Origin: Thermoproteota archaeon
Lineage (GTDB): Archaea; Thermoproteota; Bathyarchaeia; Bathyarchaeales; Bathycorpusculaceae
Direction: 5' to 3'
Length of the DNA stretch: 6,029 nucleotides
NCBI GenBank assembly: GCA_012511995.1
Contig: JAAZFA010000352.1
Span: forward strand, 1-6,029
The translations under genes and the position numbers were made by a program. Below are positions 1 through 5,381 of this stretch, in pieces (within the stretch, counting starts at the first letter, position 1; the number at the start of each line of letters is the position of its first letter). The notes beneath the pieces were generated by a model. That model was not told where the DNA came from. It worked only from the letters and a program-made list of their open reading frames with translations, and searched no databases.

Positions 1-1
1 A

Positions 2-433
2 AGTTTCTGGCAGGAATCCCAAGATTGTACAAATTTTGTTTCTCAAGCCGTTTATGCTGGCACTAACCAAGTAATGTCCACTCCCAATGATTACTACAAT
101 AAGTGGTATTTTGATTCTTACACGAAGTCAGGTTCGTTTCCCTGGATTAATGTTGGTGGTTTCTATAGCTTTCTCACATCTAACACCGGAAGAGGTCCGA
201 TTGGCTATAGCTCTGGGTCATACCTATGCTATCTTAGTGGTGGCGATGTTGTTGTCATGCAGTATACATCAGGGGGATGGAGACATGCAGTTTTAGTTAC
301 AGCACTCACTGGTAGCTGTCATGACTATACAAAAATCCAAGTGGCAAGCCATTCACCATTCGGTTCTTACAACCTTGCATACTTTTCACCATCGAATTTC
401 TTTGCATTGAATATCACAGGATATAACAACTAA
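2..433 (+). CDS. Secreted Amidase_6-like cysteine hydrolase, C-terminal part (5' end outside window)
   Basis: The reading frame is open from the window edge; the first ATG at 74 is internal, because the catalytic motif lies before it. Seen: a DCTNFVSQ motif (Cys is residue 9 of the visible part), WRHAV (His95) and ASHSP (His117). These align with Cys242, His341 and His363 of the complete 389-aa paralogue on the other strand, and the His-to-His spacing of 22 residues is identical. Known: this is the signature of the putative amidase family Amidase_6 (PF12671), NlpC/P60-like thiol hydrolases expected to act on amide bonds, probably in the cell wall. A second Cys pair (76 and 106) is also shared with the paralogue at the same 30-residue spacing, which would fit a disulfide in an exported protein. 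The catalytic-to-His stretch is 13 residues shorter than in the paralogue. The signal peptide and N-terminal domain are presumably upstream of the window. The stop overlaps the next start (TAATG), so the two genes are probably co-translated. The actual substrate cannot be read from the sequence. Confidence 0.85.
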   Translation, partial: SFWQESQDCTNFVSQAVYAGTNQVMSTPNDYYNKWYFDSYTKSGSFPWINVGGFYSFLTSNTGRGPIGYSSGSYLCYLSGGDVVVMQYTSGGWRHAVLVTALTGSCHDYTKIQVASHSPFGSYNLAYFSPSNFFALNITGYNN

Positions 434-435
434 TG
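431..435 (+). promoter_or_regulatory. TAATG stop-start overlap (translational coupling)
   Basis: The TAA stop of the amidase shares its last A with the ATG of the membrane-protein gene. With only a distant weak AGGA upstream, re-initiation by terminating ribosomes is the likely mode of translation, which would tie the amount of the second protein to the first. The overlap is seen in the sequence; coupling is inferred. Confidence 0.7.
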
Positions 436-990
436 TCAGCTAAACGAGTTTTTCCATGGATAGTTATACCCATCACTCTTGTTATTTTAGCGACCTTTCT
501 CCTGGGAGATGCTCAAGAGCGAAAAGTTATGGCACTTGTTGAAAAATATGGCGGTTGGATTTCGTTGAAAGAACCTTATAAGGCCAATAGCTTCGATCAT
601 TACAATGATACTGAAAACTGGAAAGAAACAGAACAACTCATTGGTCAAGCTTCCCTTAAATTTTCAAGCCAAAGCGAATTCACTTGTGAATGGAAGCCTA
701 TCCACAAGATAAAAAATATAATTTGGTTAGTTACTAATTGCGCAGAAAAGCTTGGAGACCATAACGAATATCGTACGGCATATATTCTGTTCAGAGTAGG
801 TTCTACAGGTTTGATTGAATCGTTCTATGTGCCTATTGGAAACGATTACGTAGAGTTAATTGAACCTTTTGTGAAAGGTCCAGAAGATATGGAAATATCG
901 GAAACCCGAACAGAAAATTTAGAACTGCGCCTTGCTTCTTCAAACGAAATACCGCCTCTCGTGTATGAGGGAACGGGTCTTTTGAAGTAA
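433..990 (+). CDS. Small membrane-anchored protein of unknown function, coupled to the amidase
   Basis: A 185-aa protein from no family I recognise. Residues 1-7 are short and basic (K4, R5). Residues 8-24 form one hydrophobic segment rich in Ile, Val and Leu, ending in LLGD, so it is either a type II membrane anchor or an uncleaved signal; there is no lipobox Cys. The remaining roughly 160 residues would lie outside the membrane. They hold two Cys (85 and 103) that could pair, and an alternating beta-type pattern (residues 94-101 and 115-134). The ATG lies within TAATG, sharing one base with the amidase stop. The only upstream purine stretch (AGGA, 418-421) is 11 nt from the start, so translational coupling probably drives expression. 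A hairpin terminator follows 31 bp downstream. A decayed copy of the same gene lies at 5023-5381. A role as partner, chaperone or protector of the secreted amidase is suggested only by coupling and predicted location. Confidence 0.85.
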   Translation: MSAKRVFPWIVIPITLVILATFLLGDAQERKVMALVEKYGGWISLKEPYKANSFDHYNDTENWKETEQLIGQASLKFSSQSEFTCEWKPIHKIKNIIWLVTNCAEKLGDHNEYRTAYILFRVGSTGLIESFYVPIGNDYVELIEPFVKGPEDMEISETRTENLELRLASSNEIPPLVYEGTGLLK

Positions 991-1333
991 GAAATTTTCT
1001 TTCAAACTCTGCCTCCTAGAAAAAAGCCACTGAGTATTTAAAGTGGCTTTTCAATTCATATCTGATATAAAGCGCTAACTTATTTCCACCTCCTGAAAGT
1101 TTTCCTTTTCAGCGGGGTTTTCTTGCTTAGATGCCTTTGTTTCACGCAGTCTTTCCCGTATGGATTGCTTCTCGGTAACCCCATCCCGCTTGTCCAGGTG
1201 ATGCGTCACCCTAACCCTACCGTCCTGGCAGTCAATATCCACTCTTTCTGGTGCCATCTTGGTCGAGGGCCATTTCGGCAGTTTTTTTGACGAAGCTGGA
1301 CAGCTGAGGGAAATCCGATATTTCAGGATTAGC
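633..1333. repeat. Left copy of a ~700-bp direct repeat (module A)
   Basis: This segment matches 5025-5728 in the same orientation and covers the last two thirds of the membrane-protein gene, the hairpin terminator and the tail of the convergent - strand gene. The coordinate offset is 4392 at the start, 4391 after a 1-bp deletion in the right copy, 4390 at the - strand stop codons and 4395 at the far end, so only small indels separate the copies. By eye the first 68 bases differ at about 10 positions. Similarity may run on weakly to about 1355. Confidence 0.85.
1022..1051. terminator. Bidirectional Rho-independent terminator, left copy
   Basis: A perfect 10-bp stem (AAAAGCCACT / AGTGGCTTTT) with a 10-nt loop. 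It lies 31 bp after the + strand membrane-protein gene and 23 bp after the - strand fragment. Read on the - strand the stem is followed by a clean T-run, and on the + strand by TTTTC, so it can serve both convergent units. The same hairpin with an altered stem occurs in the right-hand module. Confidence 0.85.
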
Positions 1334-1355
1334 AGTCATAGCGTTTACTACCCTG
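1075..1355 (-). pseudogene. Truncated, frameshifted tail of the mobile-element-type protein (paralogue of 5465-6029)
   Basis: The last 58 codons match the C-terminus of the protein encoded at 5465-6029 closely: PERVDID, THHLDKRDG, EKQSIRERLR, TKASKQENP and the C-terminal EIS are shared. Upstream of the apparent ATG at 1257 the match continues in another frame: ANP, DFPQL and DQDG align with ANP, DFPQL and DHDG of the intact copy. A net 2-bp loss near 1252 therefore breaks the frame inside the acidic Asp-rich motif. A further 3-bp difference lies between 1260 and 1300. Everything upstream is missing, and near 1350 the sequence passes into an ABC-ATPase remnant. The ATG-initiated 60-aa reading frame is a by-product of the frameshift and is probably not a gene. 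The stop is TAG, as in the intact copy. Confidence 0.8.
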
Positions 1356-1889
1356 GTTTGAAATCATATTCCTGAAACGTACCCGTTCTTCTGGATCCAA
1401 TCCTGAGGGAAGTTCATCTGCGAACCGCACTGTTTGGTCATGTGCCAAGGCTTGAGCAACCACTAGGCGCTGTTTCATTCCACCGGAAAAAGACTTAATC
1501 TGCTTATTATCCATGTACGCCAAGTTGACCTCCTCTAACTGCTTCATGATCGTCTGGGTAGAGAGGTCAATACCGGAAAGCAGTGCCCAAAAGTCCAGGA
1601 ATTCGTAAGCAGAGAATTCCGGATATAGCCAAAGAAAATCCTACGGAATGCGCCTAATGCTATTTCTGACTTCGCGTGCTGGACGCTTGGTGTCAAAACC
1701 ACATAATATAGCCCGACCAGCTGTCAGTTGAATGAGACCAGCCAAGATGCCAATCAGGATAGTTTTCCCAACTCCATTCGGACCAAAGAGCCCACAAGCG
1801 CCTTCATCCATTGCTAAGTTAATGTCGCACAAGGCAAAAACACCTGCTTAATACAGTCTGGTCAGGGATTACGTTTGTATGTATGTCAT
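1350..1889 (-). pseudogene. ABC transporter ATP-binding protein, dead and 3'-truncated
   Basis: One continuous - strand frame starts at an ATG at 1889 behind AGGAG. It reads ABC-ATPase features in order: Walker A GPNGVGKT at codons 36-43, signature SFSGGMKQR at 134-142, a Walker B/D-loop region FADELPSGLD at about 156-165, then DPEERVRFRNMIS before similarity is lost. Family: an ABC-2 or bacitracin/Nod-type exporter ATPase. Three in-frame stops interrupt it: TAA at 1871-1869 (codon 7), TAA at 1850-1848 (codon 14, where the family usually has Lys in the LxKxYK stretch) and TAG at 1643-1641 (codon 83). The TAG sits in RIP*DF, where the Q-loop glutamine is expected, so CAG to TAG is likely. Walker B is also damaged: Arg in the hydrophobic strand, and DELP where DEPT is usual. 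The H-loop and C-terminus are gone, replaced by the neighbouring gene fragment. No permease gene is present. The frame itself has no indel, which points to fairly recent inactivation. Confidence 0.85.
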
Positions 1890-1892
1890 AAT

Positions 1893-1897
1893 CTCCT
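1893..1897 (-). promoter_or_regulatory. Ribosome binding site of the ABC pseudogene
   Basis: AGGAG on the - strand, 3 nt before the ATG at 1889. It marks the original start of the ATPase gene and shows that the shorter reading frames beginning at 1832 (TTG) and 1547 are not true starts. Confidence 0.55.
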
Positions 1898-1994
1898 ATT
1901 CAAAATAAATCTTGACAATCGGCTTTCATAAGCTATGGAACGAATTCTTGATCACAATTACCGTTTATGGTCATTTGATTTGATATCATGGAGT

Positions 1995-2984
1995 TTAAGG
2001 ATAATCTGTAGTTATTCTGGAAATCTGCAGCCCATCTTTCAAACGTTCCAAAGTAAAAAACAACACCACTGGATCATCATTCACCCTTAATCTAGCTTCA
2101 ACTACAATACGATGTTGCTGGAGGTCTATACTTGTCATCGACGATTCGTTATCCGTGAAGGGAAGTGGTAAAAGTTGTTCTACGATCACCCTCTGTGGTT
2201 GATTTAATTTATCTAGAATATAGTTCAGGTTCTCTTCAAAAACGTCATCTGGCAAAACTGTTTTATTTATAATTCCTCGCAACCGTAAATCTACACGGGT
2301 CAGTAATCCAGAAACCCTCGCAAGACTTAAGTAGGTGTCCGGATGGCTCGCAATAGTCTCCAGATACGCGTTGGAACTCGGCATCTGGGCTGTTGCCGTT
2401 GCGTCCGATGACCAATTTCCTAAAAGATTTTCAGTCGGGTAAGCAGAATTAATTTCAGCGATTCGCCATCCATCTTTCGTATGAGAAAGAATCAGGTAAT
2501 TAAAATATGACTTTCCATTTTCAATTGCGAGCAGTGCATCTTGCGTTTGGTATGCTCTCGCCTGACGCAAGAACACCAAATTACCATTCTCTATATCCGC
2601 ATCGTTCAACCTAAGTGGAGAATAAGGCTCGAGCGAAAGTGGGGTTAACATATCTAATTCAAAGTGTGAAATCCAATCTGCGTGCCGAGAATATTCTTCC
2701 ACCTCCAAAGATTCAGCCATGCGGCAGCAAAGGAATGAATAAGCTTCCTTGGGTGATCCATAATATTGTAAGGCGTCATACTTACCAATCATCACTGCGC
2801 CCTCAAACAGATCTTTTACGGACATATGGTCAATGAAGATTCGGTAATCCGTTGAACTTGTGTCTGGATTGGTCACTCGGGGTTGAACAGTTGAGGTTGA
2901 TACCATAGGGTTGCTTGGTACTATGGGCTGACATGAAACGAGGGCAGAAATAAGCAATCCTACAAACAAATTCTTCCAAACCAT
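1995..2984 (-). CDS. Putative lipoprotein with two similar NTF2-like-type modules
   Basis: A 329-aa protein. Residues 1-17 are a lipoprotein signal peptide, with the lipobox LVSC ending at Cys18. A Ser/Thr/Pro-rich linker (residues 20-45) follows, as is usual for a tethered extracellular domain. Two C-terminal-type beta elements resemble each other: residues 157-183 and 303-329 are the same length, share about 8 of 27 residues (including the KDG turn, the spaced isoleucines and a final YP), and each follows a similar beta-rich stretch (about 110-156 and 265-302). This suggests two tandem domains of the small cone-shaped (NTF2-like/DUF4829-like) kind, but that family assignment is inference. 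There are no catalytic motifs. The ATG is supported by GAGAGG 6 nt upstream. The gene lies 165 bp downstream of the secreted amidase on the same strand and 105 bp upstream of the ABC remnant. It may be a surface partner of the amidase or the substrate-side protein of the lost transporter; neither is shown. Confidence 0.85.
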   Translation of the reverse strand: MVWKNLFVGLLISALVSCQPIVPSNPMVSTSTVQPRVTNPDTSSTDYRIFIDHMSVKDLFEGAVMIGKYDALQYYGSPKEAYSFLCCRMAESLEVEEYSRHADWISHFELDMLTPLSLEPYSPLRLNDADIENGNLVFLRQARAYQTQDALLAIENGKSYFNYLILSHTKDGWRIAEINSAYPTENLLGNWSSDATATAQMPSSNAYLETIASHPDTYLSLARVSGLLTRVDLRLRGIINKTVLPDDVFEENLNYILDKLNQPQRVIVEQLLPLPFTDNESSMTSIDLQQHRIVVEARLRVNDDPVVLFFTLERLKDGLQISRITTDYP

Positions 2985-2990
2985 TTAGAT

Positions 2991-2996
2991 CCTCTC
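2991..2996 (-). promoter_or_regulatory. Ribosome binding site of the lipoprotein gene
   Basis: GAGAGG on the - strand with a 6-nt spacer to the ATG at 2984. It fixes the start so that the signal peptide begins MVWKN. Confidence 0.65.
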
Positions 2997-3027
2997 ATTC
3001 TGTAAACTATTGATCCTTTCTGATTGA

Positions 3028-3036
3028 AATATAGCA
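3028..3036 (-). promoter_or_regulatory. Possible extended -10 promoter for the lipoprotein gene
   Basis: TGCTATATT on the - strand fits a TGnTATAAT-type extended -10 with one mismatch, about 43 bp before the ATG. No recognisable -35 box lies about 17 bp upstream, so this is a weak call. If real, the lipoprotein could be transcribed separately from the amidase. Confidence 0.3.
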
Positions 3037-3061
3037 GTAGTTTTTTAGAAAGATATAATAG

Positions 3062-3109
3062 TGGTAGGGCTTGTCCATCATAAAGTGGCATGATAGACTA
3101 ACCCTACCA
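3062..3109. terminator. 48-nt imperfect palindrome between amidase and lipoprotein genes
   Basis: The outer arm TGGTAGGG / CCCTACCA (8 bp) stays in register with inner pairs TGTC / GACTA (partial, with mismatches) and ATCAT / ATGAT (5 bp) around an 8-nt loop. About 17 of 20 positions can pair. It starts 41 nt after the amidase stop on the - strand. The tract after it on that strand is T-rich but not a clean T-run (TATTATATCTTTCT). It could be an inefficient terminator, an mRNA-stabilising hairpin that makes lipoprotein levels differ from amidase levels, or the remains of a small palindromic element. Confidence 0.5.
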
Positions 3110-3149
3110 ATTACTTTATTATCTTCCGTTCATGCGACTATAACTTTAT

Positions 3150-4319
3150 CTACCGGTAACTGACGATATTAATGAATTGAATCGTCGATGCGCTATAATA
3201 AGAAAGACGTACCCTACTTTGGTCTGGCGTGTGGCCATTCACATAGTAATTGTTCAGATTGGTACAGTCACCAGAAAGCCCGGTTATTATTACTGTGTGG
3301 TACCAACCCCGCGAAGAATCATAGAAGAATACAGGATCACCATCAAACGCTGAGCATCTACCGGCGTAACTTCCATATGGTCCAGAACCTGTATTGCTTG
3401 TCAGAAATGTCATCAATCCACTCTGACCGCTCTGCCCTCCAACCCTTACCCATGCTCCAGAACCATAATAGAGGTTATATGCAGAGTATCGATACCATTG
3501 TTGGTCAAACTCAGGCATCTTACTCGGTGGTACTGGAACCGGAGACATTGAACCATTGGTCCCAGCAAAAATAGCTTGCGATACGAAGTTGGCGCAATCG
3601 CCTCCTAATCCTGTCATAACAGCATATGCAGGATTGTAACTTATGGCCCAACCCATTGCATAGTTTACAGCATTTGAACTGTTGTAAGTATAGTTTATTT
3701 CATTCCGATCACCTGTTGGTGTCATCTCTTCATTCTTTATTGAAGATGCTTCAATGTTTCTCTGAATATTATTGAGGATAGTGGCATTACTTTGTTCTCC
3801 TATGGTCAGATGTATCACATCCTCGTATCGATCATCGTAGATTAACCAACCCAAATTAGACTTTGTTAGTCTTATCGTGTGAAGTAAATTTGAAGTCACC
3901 AATGGATCGTTTGGAGTGTCCAAGAATTCTATCAAACTGTTTTCAAACAATTCAACATCGGCTTGGTGTCCGTTAACATTTATTTTATTAAATTCGAGGC
4001 TATATTTGTAATTTCCGTATTCATAACCATAAGCATTACCAATTTGAATTAGTGTAGAGTCATGCCTCTCTTCTTTAGTCAGCCACTCCTGGCTCTTTGG
4101 ATTATCTAAATCAGCAATGCTTGAATAGTCGCTTAAAGTCATTTTTACTTGAGCATTAAGACGGGTCTGGAATAACTTGTCAATGACACTTTGGATTGAT
4201 TGGAGGTCATCTTCGTTTCCTGTAATTGAATTTGCGTTGGTGACACTAGTTCTTAAGAATGTTGCAAGCAAGATACAGGAAATTAGAATCGTTACTTGAA
4301 AATATTTTTTTATATTCAT
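3150..4319 (-). CDS. Secreted Amidase_6-family cysteine hydrolase with N-terminal NTF2-like-type domain
   Basis: A 389-aa complete protein. Residues 1-29 form a Sec signal peptide: NIKK, then a hydrophobic core at about 8-22, with a likely cleavage after VTNA. Residues about 36-168 form a helix-then-beta region ending in a GWLIYDDRYED strand, the kind of accessory domain often found before this hydrolase domain. Residues about 215-389 are the amidase domain: NAVNYAM, GGDCANFVSQAI with catalytic Cys242, WYHTVIIT with His341, and NGHTPDQS with His363 (or Asn361) as the probable third polar residue. Cys322 and Cys352 are conserved in the paralogue at 2-433 and may form a disulfide. Known family members (PF12671) resemble NlpC/P60 peptidases; an extracellular peptidoglycan or peptide amide target is inferred. 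All visible catalytic residues are intact. The start is supported by AAAGGAGA 5 nt upstream. Unlike its left-edge paralogue, it is followed by a lipoprotein gene instead of the small membrane protein. Confidence 0.9.
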   Translation of the reverse strand: MNIKKYFQVTILISCILLATFLRTSVTNANSITGNEDDLQSIQSVIDKLFQTRLNAQVKMTLSDYSSIADLDNPKSQEWLTKEERHDSTLIQIGNAYGYEYGNYKYSLEFNKINVNGHQADVELFENSLIEFLDTPNDPLVTSNLLHTIRLTKSNLGWLIYDDRYEDVIHLTIGEQSNATILNNIQRNIEASSIKNEEMTPTGDRNEINYTYNSSNAVNYAMGWAISYNPAYAVMTGLGGDCANFVSQAIFAGTNGSMSPVPVPPSKMPEFDQQWYRYSAYNLYYGSGAWVRVGGQSGQSGLMTFLTSNTGSGPYGSYAGRCSAFDGDPVFFYDSSRGWYHTVIITGLSGDCTNLNNYYVNGHTPDQSRVRLSYYSASTIQFINIVSYR

Positions 4320-4324
4320 TACAC

Positions 4325-4332
4325 TCTCCTTT
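4325..4332 (-). promoter_or_regulatory. Strong ribosome binding site of the amidase gene
   Basis: AAAGGAGA on the - strand with a 5-nt spacer to the ATG at 4319, close to the anti-16S consensus and the best Shine-Dalgarno site in the window. Confidence 0.75.
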
Positions 4333-4816
4333 AGAATATTGTTATTAATCTATTTGCTTCGATGTTTTGTTTGAAAGACGCTATGATGAAAAAAAACATC
4401 CTTTATTTGTCAACGTACCATAGCTAAATTGATAAATGTGGTAGATGTGACGAAAGATGGAACTACCAATACTAGTAATAACAATATCTGCCTCAATATT
4501 CTTTCTCCTTTTCCTGTTAATAAGACAAGATTTATTCTTCGCTACGATTGACGATTTCTTCCTTCTCTCTATTGCAGCTTTGTGACAAGCATTCAATCTT
4601 TCTGAAGAATAAACTAAAATCCTGGAATTCAGCTAATGTCTAGTAGATCGCCAATAATTAGTATACTTATTAATGCTGCCTTTTCGATTAAACAGTTGAC
4701 TACATCTATATAGAAAGCATACAATATCGGACATTAAATTGGCGTTAAATTAATCGCTGATCTTTAAGCAAAGCTATATTTAGATAATATTGAGGCAAAT
4801 CTAAATCAACCCCAAG
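4333..4816. other. AT-rich intergenic stretch without a convincing gene
   Basis: It should hold the promoter of the amidase gene near its left end, but no clear -35/-10 pair was found. The only sizeable reading frame (4381-4596, - strand) starts with TTG, has no good ribosome binding site and has an erratic Lys/Arg/Ser composition, so it is not called. A weak inverted repeat (ATTTAGA / TCTAAAT, about 4780-4805) is within what AT-rich DNA gives by chance. The stretch may be decayed sequence. Confidence 0.5.
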
Positions 4817-5017
4817 ATGAATTTAGAATCTGTTGCTGAGTTTTTCAATTACAGTTCTGTTGATACTAGCTTCCAAATTTTCAACCAGTGGCTTTGGCTC
4901 AGTGATTATCCAATGTACAAAATTCCAAGGGACGACCATATAATAAAAGTTTTGGAACTGTTATTATGTAGATTAAATTTTTATCATCAAAACTATCAGC
5001 ACATGGATAAGGAATAA
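4817..5017 (+). CDS. Doubtful 66-aa ORF
   Basis: Begins ATG with no recognisable Shine-Dalgarno (CCCCAAG precedes it) and ends 5 bp before the right-hand repeat begins. The composition is plausible for a protein (SVAEFFNYSS, NQWLWLSDYP, KVLELLLCRL) but matches no family I know. The last 12 residues share F, H, N and the final KE, in register, with residues 54-65 of the membrane protein at 433-990. The ORF could therefore be a diverged or recombined remnant of that gene's 5' part, or simply chance. No transmembrane segment or signal peptide is evident. Confidence 0.25.
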   Translation: MNLESVAEFFNYSSVDTSFQIFNQWLWLSDYPMYKIPRDDHIIKVLELLLCRLNFYHQNYQHMDKE

Positions 5018-5022
5018 TTTCT

Positions 5023-5381
5023 GTACAACTCATTGGTCAAGCATCACTTACGTTTTCGAGCCTGAGCGAATTCACTTGTGAATGAAAACCTATCCACAAA
5101 ATCAATAATTGATTTGGTTAGTGACTAACTGTGCAGAAAAGCTTGGGGACAATTACGAATATCGTACGGATTACCTTCTGTTCAGGGCTGGTTCTATAGG
5201 TTTTATTGAATCGTTCTATGTTCCTGTTGATAAGGATTATGTAGAATTAGGCGAACCATTTGTGAAGTGCCCAGAATATTTGGAACCATCGGAAGCGCGG
5301 ATGGAAAATTTAGAACTGCGTCTTGCTTCTTCATACGAAATTCCACCTCTGGTGTAAGACGGATCGGGTCTTCTCAAGTAA
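5023..5381 (+). pseudogene. Decayed 5'-truncated copy of the small membrane-protein gene
   Basis: Matches codons 67 to the end of the gene at 433-990. Four lesions are visible. First, the 5' third, including the membrane anchor, is absent or unrecognisable. Second, Trp87 (TGG) is TGA at 5083-5085. Third, a 1-bp deletion between 5093 and 5112 shifts the frame (offset falls from 4392 to 4391). Fourth, Tyr178 (TAT) is TAA at 5355-5357, while the ancestral stop survives at 5379-5381. Between the shift and the early stop the frame is well kept: NCAEKLGD, ESFYVP, DYVELGEPF, ENLELRLASS and EIPPLV. One cysteine is new (KCPEY). The 82-aa open stretch at 5109-5357 lacks a start context and should not be read as a gene. 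Confidence 0.9.

Noticed and set aside
87..296. 69-aa + strand ORF
   Set aside because: Out-of-frame shadow of the amidase C-terminal gene, which carries the recognisable catalytic motifs.
1075..1257. 60-aa - strand ORF as an intact small gene
   Set aside because: It is the tail of a longer gene; similarity to the intact copy continues upstream in another frame, so the ATG is a frameshift artefact.
1589..1625. GAATTC inverted repeat
   Set aside because: Short chance palindromes inside the ATPase coding frame (YEFLDF region).
1329..1832. Two separate small ATPase genes
   Set aside because: They share one frame with an upstream ATG and Shine-Dalgarno at 1889 and together spell a single ABC ATPase with stops.
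1641..1871. Stop-codon recoding or readthrough in the ATPase
   Set aside because: TAA, TAG and the nearby genes' normal TAA/TAG stops, damaged Walker B and the missing 3' end all fit ordinary gene death better.
2615..2836. 73-aa + strand ORF
   Set aside because: Antisense to the lipoprotein gene, with no ribosome binding site or recognisable protein features.
3188..3574. 128-aa + strand ORF
   Set aside because: Antisense to the amidase catalytic domain; Ser/His/Gln-rich composition is what reverse reading of that region gives.
4381..4596. 71-aa - strand ORF
   Set aside because: TTG start, no good ribosome binding site, no coherent domain; its stop lies in an A-rich run.
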